64,000 nt of DNA from JACKCB01 sp964452775 (GCA_964452775.1 CAYVQP010000002.1:1-64000); one strand, 5' to 3'; shown: positions 1 through 8,448, counted from the stretch's first letter. Notes: a model not told the origin generated them from the letters alone. A program made the numbers and translations.

Positions 1-5
1 GAAAT

Positions 6-27
6 GTAATTTCGACTTACAGGAGGG
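6..27 (+). promoter_or_regulatory. Shared leader element with RBS, copy 1
   Basis: The leader in front of the ABC permease carries the pattern AATTTCGACTTACAGGAG, with AGGAG seven bases before the ATG at 33. The same block, 17 of 22 positions identical in all three copies, lies directly before the ATG of genes at 23013 and 41634, which are unrelated in function. The RBS part is ordinary; conservation of the roughly 14 bases upstream of it is not explained by ribosome binding. Confidence 0.5.
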
Positions 28-32
28 TCGAA

Positions 33-1241
33 ATGCTACGCAGAATCTCCGCAATTGTCCGTAAAGATACACTGGTGCGCTTCTCCAGTCGCTCTGAGAT
101 CCTGTTCTTCCTGATATTGCCGCTTCTTTTCACCGCCATCCTAGGCGGCATGAGTTTTGGTGGGGATGGGGATGATCGTGTTTCCCTGGCAGTTGTTAAT
201 GAGGATGGTCAGGCGCTGTCTGCGGATCTCCTGGACACGCTGGCTGATTCCACTGCGGTGCGGTTTGACGTGATGAGCGCAGAGGATGCGCAATCCGCCC
301 TGGAAGCCGGCGAGGTGGCTGCTGTTTTGATAATCCCGGCCGGCATTACCGGAGCATCAGAGCGCGGCGAGGTTGAAAACCTGCTCTGGCAGGCCGCTCC
401 CGGGAATGCGGACTCTCTGGTTGCCGAACAGGCGGTGCGGGCAGCGGTGATCCGGGTCAGCCAGATGGTAGCTGTGGCAGACAGCGCAGTAGCGGCTGCC
501 GAATCGCGCCGTCCATTTGCGGATGAGGGGGCGCGGGACAGCTTCCGCGCGGCCAGTCTGGCGCAGGCGCAGGAGCTACTGGGAACCGCGCCGGCGCGCC
601 TGATCGTATCTTCCGCTGTGGAAGAGCAGGCAGATGATGAGAGAGCCTTTGATCAGCAGGCGCAGGCCTCGGCCGGCCAACTGATAACCTGGGTATTCAT
701 TCCTCTGTTGGGTGCGTCCGGCCTCTTCGTCTTCGAGCGTACAAACGGCACGCTGCGCCGGCTGTTGACCACCTCCGCGCCTAAGGGGATCATGTTGTCG
801 GGCACGGTCAGTTCGCAATTGCTGCTGGCGCTGGTGCAAATGTTTATCCTGATAGCCTTTGGCATCCTGGTATTCAAGATTAGTTGGGGGGATTCGCCGG
901 CGGCGCTGGCGCTCATGCTGCTTTCCTTTGGCCTGGCCTCTGTGGCTATGGGCACGATGCTGGGCACATTTATCAAGAGCGAGGGACAGGCAACCGGGGT
1001 CAGTATTGCCCTGGGAATGGTCATGGCCCTACTTGGCGGCTGCTGGTATCCGCTGGAGCTATTTCCGCCGGCCGTGCAAACGGCGGCGCACGTCCTCCCA
1101 ACTACCTGGGCCATGCAGGGGCTGATGGATCTGGTTGCCTGGGGCGGGAGTATGCCGGATATTCTCCTGGAAGCGATGGTCCTGCTGGGTTTCGCCATCA
1201 TCTTCTTCGTGGTCGGAGTGCGACGGTTTCGTTACGAATGA
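33..1241 (+). CDS. ABC-2 type transporter permease
   Basis: A 402-residue integral membrane protein of the DrrB/YhgE-like ABC-2 permease class. It has one N-terminal membrane helix (about residues 23-40), a large extracytoplasmic domain of about 190 residues, then five or six helices from about residue 215 to the end, the layout of the ABC2_membrane_3 family. Such proteins pair with a separate ATPase to export lipids, drugs or polysaccharides; the ATPase gene would be expected just upstream, outside the window. The start at 33 follows a clear AGGAGG-like site. Substrate cannot be told. Confidence 0.85.
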   Translation: MLRRISAIVRKDTLVRFSSRSEILFFLILPLLFTAILGGMSFGGDGDDRVSLAVVNEDGQALSADLLDTLADSTAVRFDVMSAEDAQSALEAGEVAAVLIIPAGITGASERGEVENLLWQAAPGNADSLVAEQAVRAAVIRVSQMVAVADSAVAAAESRRPFADEGARDSFRAASLAQAQELLGTAPARLIVSSAVEEQADDERAFDQQAQASAGQLITWVFIPLLGASGLFVFERTNGTLRRLLTTSAPKGIMLSGTVSSQLLLALVQMFILIAFGILVFKISWGDSPAALALMLLSFGLASVAMGTMLGTFIKSEGQATGVSIALGMVMALLGGCWYPLELFPPAVQTAAHVLPTTWAMQGLMDLVAWGGSMPDILLEAMVLLGFAIIFFVVGVRRFRYE

Positions 1242-1323
1242 CGCCGGGTGACATCTATCACGCCGGAACCATGCCGATTGACAGTACCCTGAGCAATCCG
1301 TTAATCTTATAGTTGGACTTAAT

Positions 1324-1347
1324 AGCACAATAGCAATGTGCTGCTTT
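1324..1347 (+). terminator. Weak terminator-like hairpin
   Basis: AGCACA and TGTGCT form a 6-bp stem around a 7-nt loop, followed by GCTTTT, 83 nt after the ABC permease stop. The stem is short and the T-run imperfect, so this is only a possible terminator. The rest of the 1242-1429 interval shows a TTGACA at 1278-1283 without a convincing -10 box. Confidence 0.3.
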
Positions 1348-1429
1348 TGGAGCGGATTGTGGTCCATTCGCTGCGCTGAAGTGATGGGAGCCTGATACGC
1401 CGGCGCACCAGATGAGATTAGGTATTGCC

Positions 1430-1915
1430 ATGACGAGCGACAGACCGGTCTATGTAACTACAAGTGGCCTCGCCGAGTTGGAAGCCGAGTTGGAGCTCTT
1501 GCGGAATGAAAAGCTCCCCCAAATCACGGCTGAACTGCACGAAGCAAAGTTGGGTAGCGACTGGATGGACAACAGCGAGCATATGCTGCTTGAAGATGAG
1601 ATGGCTTTCCTGGAGGTGCGGATTCAGGAGCTGGAAGATATGGTGGCCAATGCCCGGCTGATCCAGTCTCACGCCGGCAGTTCGATTGTAGAGGTGGGCA
1701 GCACCGTTGTGGTTGCAGTGGACGACGAGGAGCCGGAGCGCTATACCATCGTGGGCGTGGCTGAGACCGACCCGGGCCGGGGCTGGATCTCCAATGAGTG
1801 TCCGCTGGCCGTTGCGGTGCTGGGGCACAAGGCGGGCGATGTGGTCACGGTGATGGCCCCCAGCGGCGACTGGCAGGTACGCATCATCTCTGTCGAACAG
1901 TTGAAGCTCGGCTAG
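1430..1915 (+). CDS. greA: GreA/GreB-family transcription elongation factor
   Basis: A 161-residue protein with GreA architecture: an N-terminal antiparallel coiled coil (about residues 8-75) with acidic tip residues in the SDWMDNSEH stretch, corresponding to the GDxxEN tip of GreA, then a C-terminal FKBP-like domain with the ISNECPLAVAVLGHKAGD segment. GreA rescues backtracked RNA polymerase by stimulating transcript cleavage. The reading frame opens at 1412, but the ATG at 1430 starts at the conserved TxxGLxxLxxEL helix and is preferred; neither has a strong RBS. The tip differs slightly from classical GreA, so a Gre paralogue is possible. Confidence 0.8.
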   Translation: MTSDRPVYVTTSGLAELEAELELLRNEKLPQITAELHEAKLGSDWMDNSEHMLLEDEMAFLEVRIQELEDMVANARLIQSHAGSSIVEVGSTVVVAVDDEEPERYTIVGVAETDPGRGWISNECPLAVAVLGHKAGDVVTVMAPSGDWQVRIISVEQLKLG

Positions 1916-1943
1916 ATATGAAGTAGCTTGCTGCGCCTATCCG

Positions 1944-2906
1944 TCATCTTGCTGCGGGGTTGGGGAGCAGCCGGCCGGCGACGAACTCCATGATGGCGAC
2001 CTGGACATCCGGCGCGTCCACATCGAACCAATGAATGCGGCCGTCCCCCGGCTGGAACCAGGTGTATTGCTGGCGAGCAAAGCGGTGGGTTTCGTACTTG
2101 ATCCGTTCGACCGCTTCCGGCAGGGAGCAATTTCCGTCCAGGTAAGCCCAAATCTGCCGGTAGCCCAGGCTGCTGAAGGCCGGCAAATGCGGGTCAAAGC
2201 CCTGATCCTTTAGGCGTTGCACCTCCTCCACAAAGCCGCCGGCCAACATCTCATCAACGCGCCGGTCAATGCGGGCATAGAGCGACTCGCGGCTGCAGGT
2301 CAGGCCGGCGATGGCGATCGAGTAGGGTGGGGGAGATTTCGCTTGCAGGTGGGACATGCGCTGGCCGCTGACCAGGATCACCTCCAACGCCCGGATTACC
2401 CGGCGCACGTTGCGCGGATCTATCTGGTCCGCAGCCGCCGGATCAAGGGCGCGTAGCCAGCGCTCCAGCTCCTCCGCGCCCAGCGCCTGCAATGCGTCGC
2501 GCAAAGCCGGCTGAGGGGAAACACGTGGGATGCTCCAACCCTCTACTATGGCCCAGACATATTGCCCGGCCCCGCCGACGAGGATTGGCAGCCGGTCGCG
2601 TTTGTGAATGGCGGCGATGGCAGCATAGGCCAGCTGCTGAAATTCGGCCAGGGAGAGGGGGCGATCCGGCTCCGCGATGTCAATCAGATGGTGTGGGGTC
2701 TGCAGCAGCTCTGCTCGGGCCGGCTTGGCGGTGCCCACATCCATGCCGCGATAGAACAGTCGCGAGTCCGCCGATACAATTTCGCCGTTGAATTGGTGGG
2801 CCAGCGCCAGGGACGTGGCTGTCTTTCCTACCGCAGTCGGGCCGACGAGGACTACCAGGGGACGGGGACTACCGGCCGGCCCTGGTTCAGGTTTAGCCGT
2901 CACCAT
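1944..2906 (-). CDS. miaA: tRNA dimethylallyltransferase
   Basis: A 320-residue enzyme, usual MiaA length. It transfers a dimethylallyl group to the N6 of A37 in tRNAs reading UNN codons. The P-loop VLVGPTAVGKT is at residues 19-29, followed by the SADSRLFYRGMDVGTAKP block binding DMAPP and the catalytic Asp, then HHLIDI and later the SSLGYRQ and TRxFAxxQxTWF-like (THRFARQQYTWF) motifs. It overlaps the upstream yraN gene by 7 nt and closes a three-gene minus-strand operon. Confidence 0.95.
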   Translation of the reverse strand: MVTAKPEPGPAGSPRPLVVLVGPTAVGKTATSLALAHQFNGEIVSADSRLFYRGMDVGTAKPARAELLQTPHHLIDIAEPDRPLSLAEFQQLAYAAIAAIHKRDRLPILVGGAGQYVWAIVEGWSIPRVSPQPALRDALQALGAEELERWLRALDPAAADQIDPRNVRRVIRALEVILVSGQRMSHLQAKSPPPYSIAIAGLTCSRESLYARIDRRVDEMLAGGFVEEVQRLKDQGFDPHLPAFSSLGYRQIWAYLDGNCSLPEAVERIKYETHRFARQQYTWFQPGDGRIHWFDVDAPDVQVAIMEFVAGRLLPNPAAR

Positions 2907-3271
2907 GTGGGAACAGCGTTCGGGATGTGCTCGCAGCGCAGCAGGCGGCCGGCCTGGTCGAGCTCGACGGCGATCAGGTCAATGCGCCATTCGACATCCT
3001 CGATATCCTTCTCGTAGCAATAGGCCTGGGCCAAAGTGAATAGCTTCCGGGCCTTGTGAAAGGTCATCCCTTCTTCCGGCGTGCCGGCGGACAGTCCTTT
3101 GCGGGTCTTGACTTCCACGAAGACGAGCAATTGGCCGGCGCGAGCGATCAGGTCAATCTCCCCGCGGGAAGTGCGCCAGTTGCGAGCAATGATTTCATAA
3201 CCCTTTGCCTGCAGATGTTCGGCGGCCAGAGATTCTCCCCATCGCCCAAGCTCTTTGCGCCTGTCGGCCAC
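2900..3271 (-). CDS. yraN: UPF0102/YraN family nuclease-like protein
   Basis: A 123-residue protein of the YraN family. It begins RRKELGRWGESLAAEHLQ and contains the restriction-endonuclease-like core: GEIDLIARAG with the conserved Glu and Asp and VEVKTRK with the Glu-x-Lys motif, as in the Holliday-junction-resolvase-like fold. Biological role of the family is poorly defined. It lies 8 nt after the glycosyltransferase gene and overlaps miaA by 7 nt, so the three are likely co-transcribed. Confidence 0.9.
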   Translation of the reverse strand: MADRRKELGRWGESLAAEHLQAKGYEIIARNWRTSRGEIDLIARAGQLLVFVEVKTRKGLSAGTPEEGMTFHKARKLFTLAQAYCYEKDIEDVEWRIDLIAVELDQAGRLLRCEHIPNAVPTW

Positions 3272-3279
3272 AGGATAGG

Positions 3280-4503
3280 TCAGCCCTCTGCTCTACGGAT
3301 GAGCCGGCCGAGTTGTTCGATTAGCGGCTCGCGATCGCGCCAGCGCGCTCGGAAGCTGTCCTTGTTGCGTTTCAAGTCAGGTCGTTCAAAACGCAGACGC
3401 TCGTAGAGTTCCAGCGTGTTGTCTACCGTGATCTTAATGTCGTAGCGCTTGCTCTCTTCAAATGCCGCTTCTTTCATTTCACAGAGCCGCGTTGGATTGC
3501 CGGCCAGCGACACAATGGCAGCGGATAGGCCGGCCGGCTCGGCGGCCAGGACGCCGGTCTTGCCGCTGGTCACGGTGTCTACAATACCGGGGGAGGAAAC
3601 GCCGGCGACCGGCAACCGGGAGGCCATCGCTTCGATGATCGTCAGCGGGTGAACTTCGGTCACCGAGGCGGTGACGAATGCGTCCGCGGCTGCCAGGTAA
3701 TTACCCACCTGCTCATAGGGAACTGCGCCGGTAAAGGTGACGATATCGTCAATGGACAGGTCGGCGACAAGCCGGCGGAGCGAGTCGGCTGACGGCCCTC
3801 GACCGACGATCAACAGGCGCAGATTCGGCATGATATCGGCGGCATACTTGAACTGCTGCAACATCTGCTCCAGGTTCTTTTCCTGCGAAAGCCGGCCCAC
3901 ATAGGCCAACAGAACAGCGTCTTCCGCTATCCCCAGGGAAGTCCTGGTACACGGTTCCGCCGGATACCAGAACGGGTCAAGCTCAATGCCGTTAGGTATG
4001 ACCTCGATGGGCCGGCGCACGCCGAAACTGAGCATCACCTCGCGCACACTTTCAGACGGCGTGACCACGAGATCGCAATTATCGGTCAGGTCCGGCCACA
4101 TCTGGCGCATGATTGCATCCGCGGCAGCCTGCGGAATGGGGATGTAATTGCCGGTGTAAAGGTCGTAGCGGGTGTGGTTGGTGTAGACTATCGGGGCGCG
4201 GCCATAACGATGGGCCATGTCGGCGCTCATCACCAGGTGATGGCAATGGATGATCTCCATCTCCTGTAGCTTTTTCTGCATCGCCCGGCTGTAGCGAAAG
4301 TGCAGATAGTATCCCGTATCCCCTAATGGGAGGGCTGCCGTGCGGATCACGTTGCGATCTTCCCCGGCCGGATCCGGATCACCCAGGGTGAACACGGTGA
4401 CCTCATGCCCGGCGGCTTCTAGATACTTCTTGTATAGCACTACCATGCGCGTTACGCCGTTGAGCACGGGCTTATAACATGCTGTCACCATGCCTATCTG
4501 CAC
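3280..4503 (-). CDS. Glycosyltransferase family 4 (GT-B fold)
   Basis: A 407-residue GT4-type glycosyltransferase. The N-terminal half shows the Rossmann start MQIGMVTACYKPVLNGVTRMV and a TNHTRYD motif; the C-terminal half has VIPNGIEL, the YVGRLSQEKN nucleotide-sugar-binding motif and the EVHPLTIIEAMASRLPV segment carrying the Ex7E-type signature. These enzymes act at the inner membrane face on glycolipids such as glucosyl- or mannosyl-diacylglycerol; the exact acceptor and sugar cannot be told. The last 50 residues are basic and may be a membrane-contact tail. First gene of the operon with yraN and miaA. Confidence 0.88.
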   Translation of the reverse strand: MQIGMVTACYKPVLNGVTRMVVLYKKYLEAAGHEVTVFTLGDPDPAGEDRNVIRTAALPLGDTGYYLHFRYSRAMQKKLQEMEIIHCHHLVMSADMAHRYGRAPIVYTNHTRYDLYTGNYIPIPQAAADAIMRQMWPDLTDNCDLVVTPSESVREVMLSFGVRRPIEVIPNGIELDPFWYPAEPCTRTSLGIAEDAVLLAYVGRLSQEKNLEQMLQQFKYAADIMPNLRLLIVGRGPSADSLRRLVADLSIDDIVTFTGAVPYEQVGNYLAAADAFVTASVTEVHPLTIIEAMASRLPVAGVSSPGIVDTVTSGKTGVLAAEPAGLSAAIVSLAGNPTRLCEMKEAAFEESKRYDIKITVDNTLELYERLRFERPDLKRNKDSFRARWRDREPLIEQLGRLIRRAEG

Positions 4504-4690
4504 TGAAGTTCCTCCGGTGGCGGCTATCGCAAGTTGTCAGCCGCGACTGCAAACTGATTCTAGCCAAAACGAACGCTGCGGACTAACTGGTTCACTCGTT
4601 GAGTTCATGCCAAACCCACAGGTCCAGCGGCAAACCCCGGCCAGACCTGAGTAGTCCTGCGGACGATTTGTCCGGCGCCAATGCGGACGC

Positions 4691-5803
4691 TTACGGAAGT
4701 ACGCCTTCCATTTGGGTGCGTCGTTCGGCAAGTGTTGAGAGCAGGGCATCAAAGGCGGAGGCGAACGCGTCTACGCCATCTACCTGTAGCTGTTCAGTCA
4801 CCTCAGCCATATCAATACCCAGGGTTGCCAACTCGGCCAGCGTCGCCTCGGCGTCATCAAGCCCGGCTTCCAGGGTGGCAGCGACATGACCATGATCGCG
4901 AAAGGCGTCAATGGTTTGCGGCGGCATGGTGTTTACGGTCTCGGGGCCAATCAACTCGTCCACGTACATGGTATCCGGATAAGCCGGGTTCTTCGTGCTG
5001 GTTGAGGCCCATAACAGGCGCTGCACCCTCGCGCCGCCGGCCGCCAGGGCCGCAAACGGCTCGCCATGAAAGATCTCCTTGAAACGCCGATAAACAAGGC
5101 GCGAGTTAGCAATGGCTGCTTTGCCGGCCAACGCGGCGGCTGCCGGCGCATCTAGCTGGGACAGATCGCGATCCACGACCGAGTCAACGCGGCTGACAAA
5201 GAATGAGGCCACGGAGGCCACGCCATCCAGCGCGGCGCCGCTCTCCTGAAGCTGCCTCAAGCCATCAATGTAAGCCTGCGCCACCGCCTCGTAGTGGGCC
5301 ATGCTGAACATCAGGGTGATGTTGATGTTAATGCCCTCGCCAATCAGCGTCCGGATAGCAGGGATGCCTTGCGGTGTGGCCGGCACCTTGATCATCACGT
5401 TGGGCCGGTTCACCGCCGCAAATAGCCGGCGCGCCTCTGCCACCGTTCCTTGCTCGTCATAGGCCAGGTCCGGGGAGACCTCCAGGCTGACAAAGCCGTC
5501 CATTCCCTTGCTCTCTCGATAGAGCGCCAGAAAGAGATCGCAGGCGGCTCGAATGTCCGCCAGGGCTAACTCTTCGTAAATCTCGACCGTGGTCAGGCCG
5601 GTTGGGGCAAGCTCCGCCAGTTGGGCATCGTAATCGTCGCTGGCGACAATGGCCGCCTTGAATATGGATGGATTGGCGGTAATGCCTCGCAGCCCATCTT
5701 TCTCAATAAGCGCTTCAATAGTGCCGTCGTGCAGGTAGCGCCGGCGGATGTTGTCGTACCAGAAGCTTTGTCCAAATGTAGCCAGTTGCAGCAGGGGGTT
5801 CAT
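4691..5803 (-). CDS. tal: Transaldolase
   Basis: A 370-residue transaldolase of the long bacterial type. It moves a dihydroxyacetone unit between sedoheptulose-7-phosphate and glyceraldehyde-3-phosphate in the non-oxidative pentose phosphate pathway. Diagnostic segments are GITANPSIFKAAI (residues 40-52), DGFVSLEVSPDLAYD, the Schiff-base lysine in NVMIKVPATPQGIPAI, and NINITLMFS; the C-terminal half carries the SVASFFVSRVDS motif. It is divergent from rpiB, so the two pentose-phosphate genes share the region 5804-5953. The 187 bp between it and the glycosyltransferase hold no clear gene. Confidence 0.93.
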   Translation of the reverse strand: MNPLLQLATFGQSFWYDNIRRRYLHDGTIEALIEKDGLRGITANPSIFKAAIVASDDYDAQLAELAPTGLTTVEIYEELALADIRAACDLFLALYRESKGMDGFVSLEVSPDLAYDEQGTVAEARRLFAAVNRPNVMIKVPATPQGIPAIRTLIGEGININITLMFSMAHYEAVAQAYIDGLRQLQESGAALDGVASVASFFVSRVDSVVDRDLSQLDAPAAAALAGKAAIANSRLVYRRFKEIFHGEPFAALAAGGARVQRLLWASTSTKNPAYPDTMYVDELIGPETVNTMPPQTIDAFRDHGHVAATLEAGLDDAEATLAELATLGIDMAEVTEQLQVDGVDAFASAFDALLSTLAERRTQMEGVLP

Positions 5804-5849
5804 TGTTCACCTTCCTCGGGGAAAACCATTGCGAATTGTTGCTTCTAAC

Positions 5850-5878
5850 AGTGTAGCGATTGGCGGGAATGATAGCAA
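5850..5878 (-). promoter_or_regulatory. Promoter of transaldolase
   Basis: On the minus strand TTGCTA (5873-5878) and TACACT (5850-5855) are separated by 17 bp, a fair sigma70-type promoter 46 bp before the tal start. Called by eye from hexamer match and spacing. Confidence 0.5.
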
Positions 5879-5889
5879 GTAGACAACGG

Positions 5890-5917
5890 TTGCATTGCGT
5901 CCGGCTCGCGGTATGCT
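5890..5917 (+). promoter_or_regulatory. Promoter of rpiB
   Basis: TTGCAT (5890-5895), 16-bp spacer, TATGCT (5912-5917) on the plus strand, followed by ATAGGAGAG as RBS and the ATG at 5954. It is back-to-back with the tal promoter, with only 11 bp between their -35 boxes. Confidence 0.5.
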
Positions 5918-5953
5918 CTGCACATTGACAACTGTGCCGATAGGAGAGTAACG

Positions 5954-6409
5954 ATGCGCGTAGCTATTGGGGCCGATCATGCCGGCTTTGAGTTAAAGGA
6001 ACTGTTGAAGCAGAAATTGCTGGAATCCGGCCATGATGTGCTGGATGTGGGCGCGCACTCCTACGATCATGATGACGACTACCCGGATTTCGCGGTGGCT
6101 GTGGGTCGCCAGGTGGCCGGCGGTGAGGTTGCGAAGGGAATTCTGGTCTGCGGCAGTGGGGTGGGGGCGTGCATTGCGGCCAACAAACTTAACGGGGTCC
6201 GGGCCTGCCTTTGCCATGACATCTACTCGGCCGTGCAGGGCGTGGAACACGACGACATGAACGTGCTGTGCCTGGGTGGGCTGATTGTCGGCCCGGCGTT
6301 GGCCGAGAAGCTCGTCCTCGGCTTTTTGAGCGCGCGCTTCATTGGCGAGGGACGCTTTCAGCGGCGATTAGAGAAGGTGCTGGCCCTTGAGCAGCCCGAA
6401 TCGACCTGA
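5954..6409 (+). CDS. rpiB: Ribose-5-phosphate isomerase B
   Basis: A 151-residue RpiB/LacAB-family sugar-phosphate isomerase converting ribose-5-phosphate and ribulose-5-phosphate. The sequence opens with IGADHAGFELK, has DYPDFA and the catalytic-cysteine motif ILVCGSGVGACIAANK, and the NVLCLGG segment, all standard. The start follows GGAGAG by about eight bases. Divergent partner of tal. Confidence 0.93.
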   Translation: MRVAIGADHAGFELKELLKQKLLESGHDVLDVGAHSYDHDDDYPDFAVAVGRQVAGGEVAKGILVCGSGVGACIAANKLNGVRACLCHDIYSAVQGVEHDDMNVLCLGGLIVGPALAEKLVLGFLSARFIGEGRFQRRLEKVLALEQPEST

Positions 6410-7336
6410 TCAGGGCTGGATGGTTTGCTCAGCGTCTCCAACCAACTCGCCGATTGCCCGCAGGTATTCTTCATCAAAGGCGACCGGGATGGATTCGAGG
6501 GGGCTGAACGGGCCGGGGCGATAGGCGCGTGAACTCACTCCCTGCTGGGTCGTTTCGCAGACATACCANNNNNNNNNNNNNNNNNNNNNNNNNNNNNNNN
6601 NNNNNNNNNNNNNNNNNNNNNNNNNNNNNNNNNNNNNNNNNNNNNNNNNNNNNNNNNNNNNNNNNNNNAGGAAGGGGCCGGTCGTCAGGTCGTTTTCTCC
6701 ACTGCGATAAGGCGAACGGCTGGCGAGCGCCGGGTGAACCAATGGGCAGTGGTAGCACTCGTTGTAATTCTCGAAAATCAATTTCCAGTTGGCCGCAACC
6801 TGATACTCTCTCCGGCCGCCAACGCGTAGCTCCGGCAAATGCCAGCGCGTGAACTTGTCGATCAAGGGAGCAAATGACTGTTCAAATGGGGCTGGCTGCG
6901 GAGACAGGTTGACCAACACAAAGCCTTCCCACTCGACCAGGGGAACCGGCATCAGACCATATTGGCTGCGCTCAAATGTTGGGTCTTCGTTCATGTGCGG
7001 CGCGCCTATCAGCCGTCCGTCAAGCGCGTATGTCCAGGCGTGATAATGACACTGAATGGAGTGACCTAGTTTGCCGGCCGGCTCGAAGCACAACCGGCTA
7101 CCCCGATGGCGACAGACATTGTGGAAGCCATGCAGTGCGCCCTGCCCATCCCTTACGATCAGTACACTCTCTGTGCCGATATCGCACCGGGCATAAGCGC
7201 CCGGCTGGGCAAGTTGGTCCGCTCGCAGGGCGCACAGCCAGCGACTGTAGAAAATCTGCTCTAGCTCAATGTCGAATGTTTCCCGGCTGGTGTAGTACCT
7301 GCCGGGGAGTCCGAAGTGGGTATTGCTCATCTGCAC
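6410..7336 (-). CDS. Rieske aromatic-ring-hydroxylating dioxygenase alpha subunit (broken by gap)
   Basis: A Rieske non-heme iron oxygenase. The N-terminal Rieske domain has CRHRG and CHYHAWTY as the two Cys-x-His ligand pairs (residues about 75-100). The catalytic domain shows NYNECYHCPLVHP with two iron-binding histidines. A run of 100 N removes the middle of the catalytic domain, including the Asp ligand; the C-terminal piece (WYVCETTQQGVSSRAYRPG) fits the family. The two sides happen to be in one frame, but true gap length is unknown. Close relatives include carnitine/glycine-betaine type and aromatic oxygenases; substrate is unresolved and no reductase gene is adjacent. Confidence 0.85.
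   Translation of the reverse strand: MQMSNTHFGLPGRYYTSRETFDIELEQIFYSRWLCALRADQLAQPGAYARCDIGTESVLIVRDGQGALHGFHNVCRHRGSRLCFEPAGKLGHSIQCHYHAWTYALDGRLIGAPHMNEDPTFERSQYGLMPVPLVEWEGFVLVNLSPQPAPFEQSFAPLIDKFTRWHLPELRVGGRREYQVAANWKLIFENYNECYHCPLVHPALASRSPYRSGENDLTTGPFXXXXXXXXXXXXXXXXXXXXXXXXXXXXXXXXXXWYVCETTQQGVSSRAYRPGPFSPLESIPVAFDEEYLRAIGELVGDAEQTIQP
6569..6668. other. Assembly gap (100 N)
   Basis: One hundred N, a placeholder of conventional size inside the Rieske oxygenase gene. The real length is unknown. Confidence 0.99.
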
Positions 7337-7461
7337 CCTCGACTCCCACTGATCTTATTGCTGATTCCATTCCTGGCGGTCGGCAGGCTCTGAGATGACG
7401 GCGCGGCATCCTTCCTGGTCGCCCAATTGTACCTCGCAGCCGACGGCAGCCAACAGTCGCG

Positions 7462-7500
7462 GAAATAGAAAAGCCGGCGCGGGAGGGCGCCGGCTATTTC
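7462..7500 (-). terminator. Rho-independent terminator after slyD
   Basis: AGCCGGCGC (7472-7480) and GCGCCGGCT (7487-7495) form a perfect 9-bp stem with a 6-nt loop. Read on the minus strand the stem is followed by TTTTCTATTT, so it terminates the slyD transcript. On the plus strand it is followed by ATTTCGTTTT and could act in both directions. The remainder of 7337-7538 shows nothing else. Confidence 0.8.
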
Positions 7501-7538
7501 GTTTTGCTCAGTGCACGATTAGGTGCGATACGCCTACA

Positions 7539-8039
7539 TTAATGAACGTGTCCGTCGTGGACGTGTCCGTGGGAAAGCTCTTCTGCCGTGGCCGGGCGCA
7601 GACCGGAAACTTTTACGTGGAAGTAAAGTGTTTCTCCTGCCAACGGGTGATTGAAGTCCAGGACAACTTGTTCATCGCCGATCAACTCCGTGACGATTGC
7701 TTCATAGAGTTCGCCGGATTGCTGATCGCGCAACTGCAGGTTGGCGCCAACTGACAGCGCCATGTCTTCTGGAAACCGGTTTCGGGGCATGACTTCGATG
7801 TTCTCAGGGTCCCGTTCCCCGTAAGCGTCTACAGGGGAAACAACGACATCCTTTTCCTCACCGGCAGCCATCCCGTAAAGGCTGCTCTCCAGCCCAGGAA
7901 TGATCTGTCCGTGTCCCTGCAAGTACTGCAGGGGATCATCACTATCTGATCGGTCGACTTCCTGACCATCATCCAGCTTAAGCACATACTCCAGAGAGAC
8001 TACGAGGTCGTCGTCTACTCTGAGCGTCAGATTACTCAT
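7539..8039 (-). CDS. slyD: SlyD-type FKBP peptidyl-prolyl isomerase
   Basis: A 166-residue SlyD-like protein. FKBP-domain residues (VSLEYVLKLDDGQEVDRS, GQIIPGLESSLYGMAAGEEKDVVVSP) flank an inserted IF domain (about residues 70-125), and PLAGETLYFHVKVSGLR returns to the FKBP fold. The C-terminus is a short histidine-rich tail, HGHVHDGHVH, able to bind Ni/Zn as in SlyD. Acts as cytosolic folding chaperone, prolyl isomerase and possibly metal store. It lies 9 nt after the cold-shock gene on the same strand, so cold-induced co-expression is likely. Confidence 0.92.
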   Translation of the reverse strand: MSNLTLRVDDDLVVSLEYVLKLDDGQEVDRSDSDDPLQYLQGHGQIIPGLESSLYGMAAGEEKDVVVSPVDAYGERDPENIEVMPRNRFPEDMALSVGANLQLRDQQSGELYEAIVTELIGDEQVVLDFNHPLAGETLYFHVKVSGLRPATAEELSHGHVHDGHVH

Positions 8040-8048
8040 TCTATCTGC

Positions 8049-8267
8049 TTAGTTGGACAGGCGGCGGACGTTCTGGGCGGCTGGGCCTTTACGGCCTTCA
8101 CCGACGACGAAGGCAACGTGCTCGCCCTCTTCCAGGTAGCGTCCCGTCTGGTCCTCGATCGCAGAGTGGTGTACGAAAATATCACGGCCGGATGACCGGG
8201 TGATGAATCCATACCCCTTCTTGACGTCAAACCACTTGACGGTGCCGGTTTCTTCTTGTGTACTCAT
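8049..8267 (-). CDS. Cold-shock protein (CspA family)
   Basis: A 72-residue single cold-shock domain. TGTVKWFDVKKGYGFITR has the RNP1-type motif (KGYGFI) and DIFVHHSAI the RNP2-type motif (IFVHH). It binds single-stranded nucleic acid and melts RNA structure. The start is preceded on the minus strand by AGGAGAAC. The 5' leader of about 100 nt contains a terminator-like hairpin (8310-8337). Confidence 0.95.
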   Translation of the reverse strand: MSTQEETGTVKWFDVKKGYGFITRSSGRDIFVHHSAIEDQTGRYLEEGEHVAFVVGEGRKGPAAQNVRRLSN

Positions 8268-8309
8268 GCTCAGTGTTCTCCTAAAAAATGTTGTAAGCGG
8301 AGTGGCAAT

Positions 8310-8337
8310 AAAAAGCCCAGGCCTGCGCGTGCCTGGG
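8310..8337 (-). terminator. Terminator-like hairpin inside csp leader
   Basis: On the minus strand CCCAGGC (8331-8337) pairs with GCCTGGG (8316-8322) across an 8-nt loop and is followed by CTTTTTATT. It sits between the csp promoter (8377-8405) and the csp start (8267), so transcription must read through it to express csp. Confidence 0.65.
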
Positions 8338-8376
8338 TAGCAAGTCCCTTGTCCGTTTCAGAACTTAACTACCCCT

Positions 8377-8405
8377 AGCATAGCCGAAAATCGCGCGAAC
8401 GTCAA
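8377..8405 (-). promoter_or_regulatory. Promoter of csp-slyD
   Basis: Minus strand TTGACG (8400-8405), 17-bp spacer, TATGCT (8377-8382): close to consensus. Predicted start is near 8370, giving a leader of about 100 nt, typical of cold-shock genes. Confidence 0.65.
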
Positions 8406-8418
8406 AGATTGGCGCATG

Positions 8419-8448
8419 TTGACAGCCGCACTATACTTCTGCTAAACT
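8419..8448 (+). promoter_or_regulatory. Promoter of fadR-like operon
   Basis: TTGACA (8419-8424), 18-bp spacer, TAAACT (8443-8448). The predicted start point falls in or at the edge of the palindrome 8455-8471, so a repressor bound there would block transcription. Confidence 0.55.

Noticed and set aside
4537..4752. 71-residue minus-strand frame next to transaldolase
   Set aside because: Overlaps the 3' end of tal in another frame, with no RBS and low-complexity translation.
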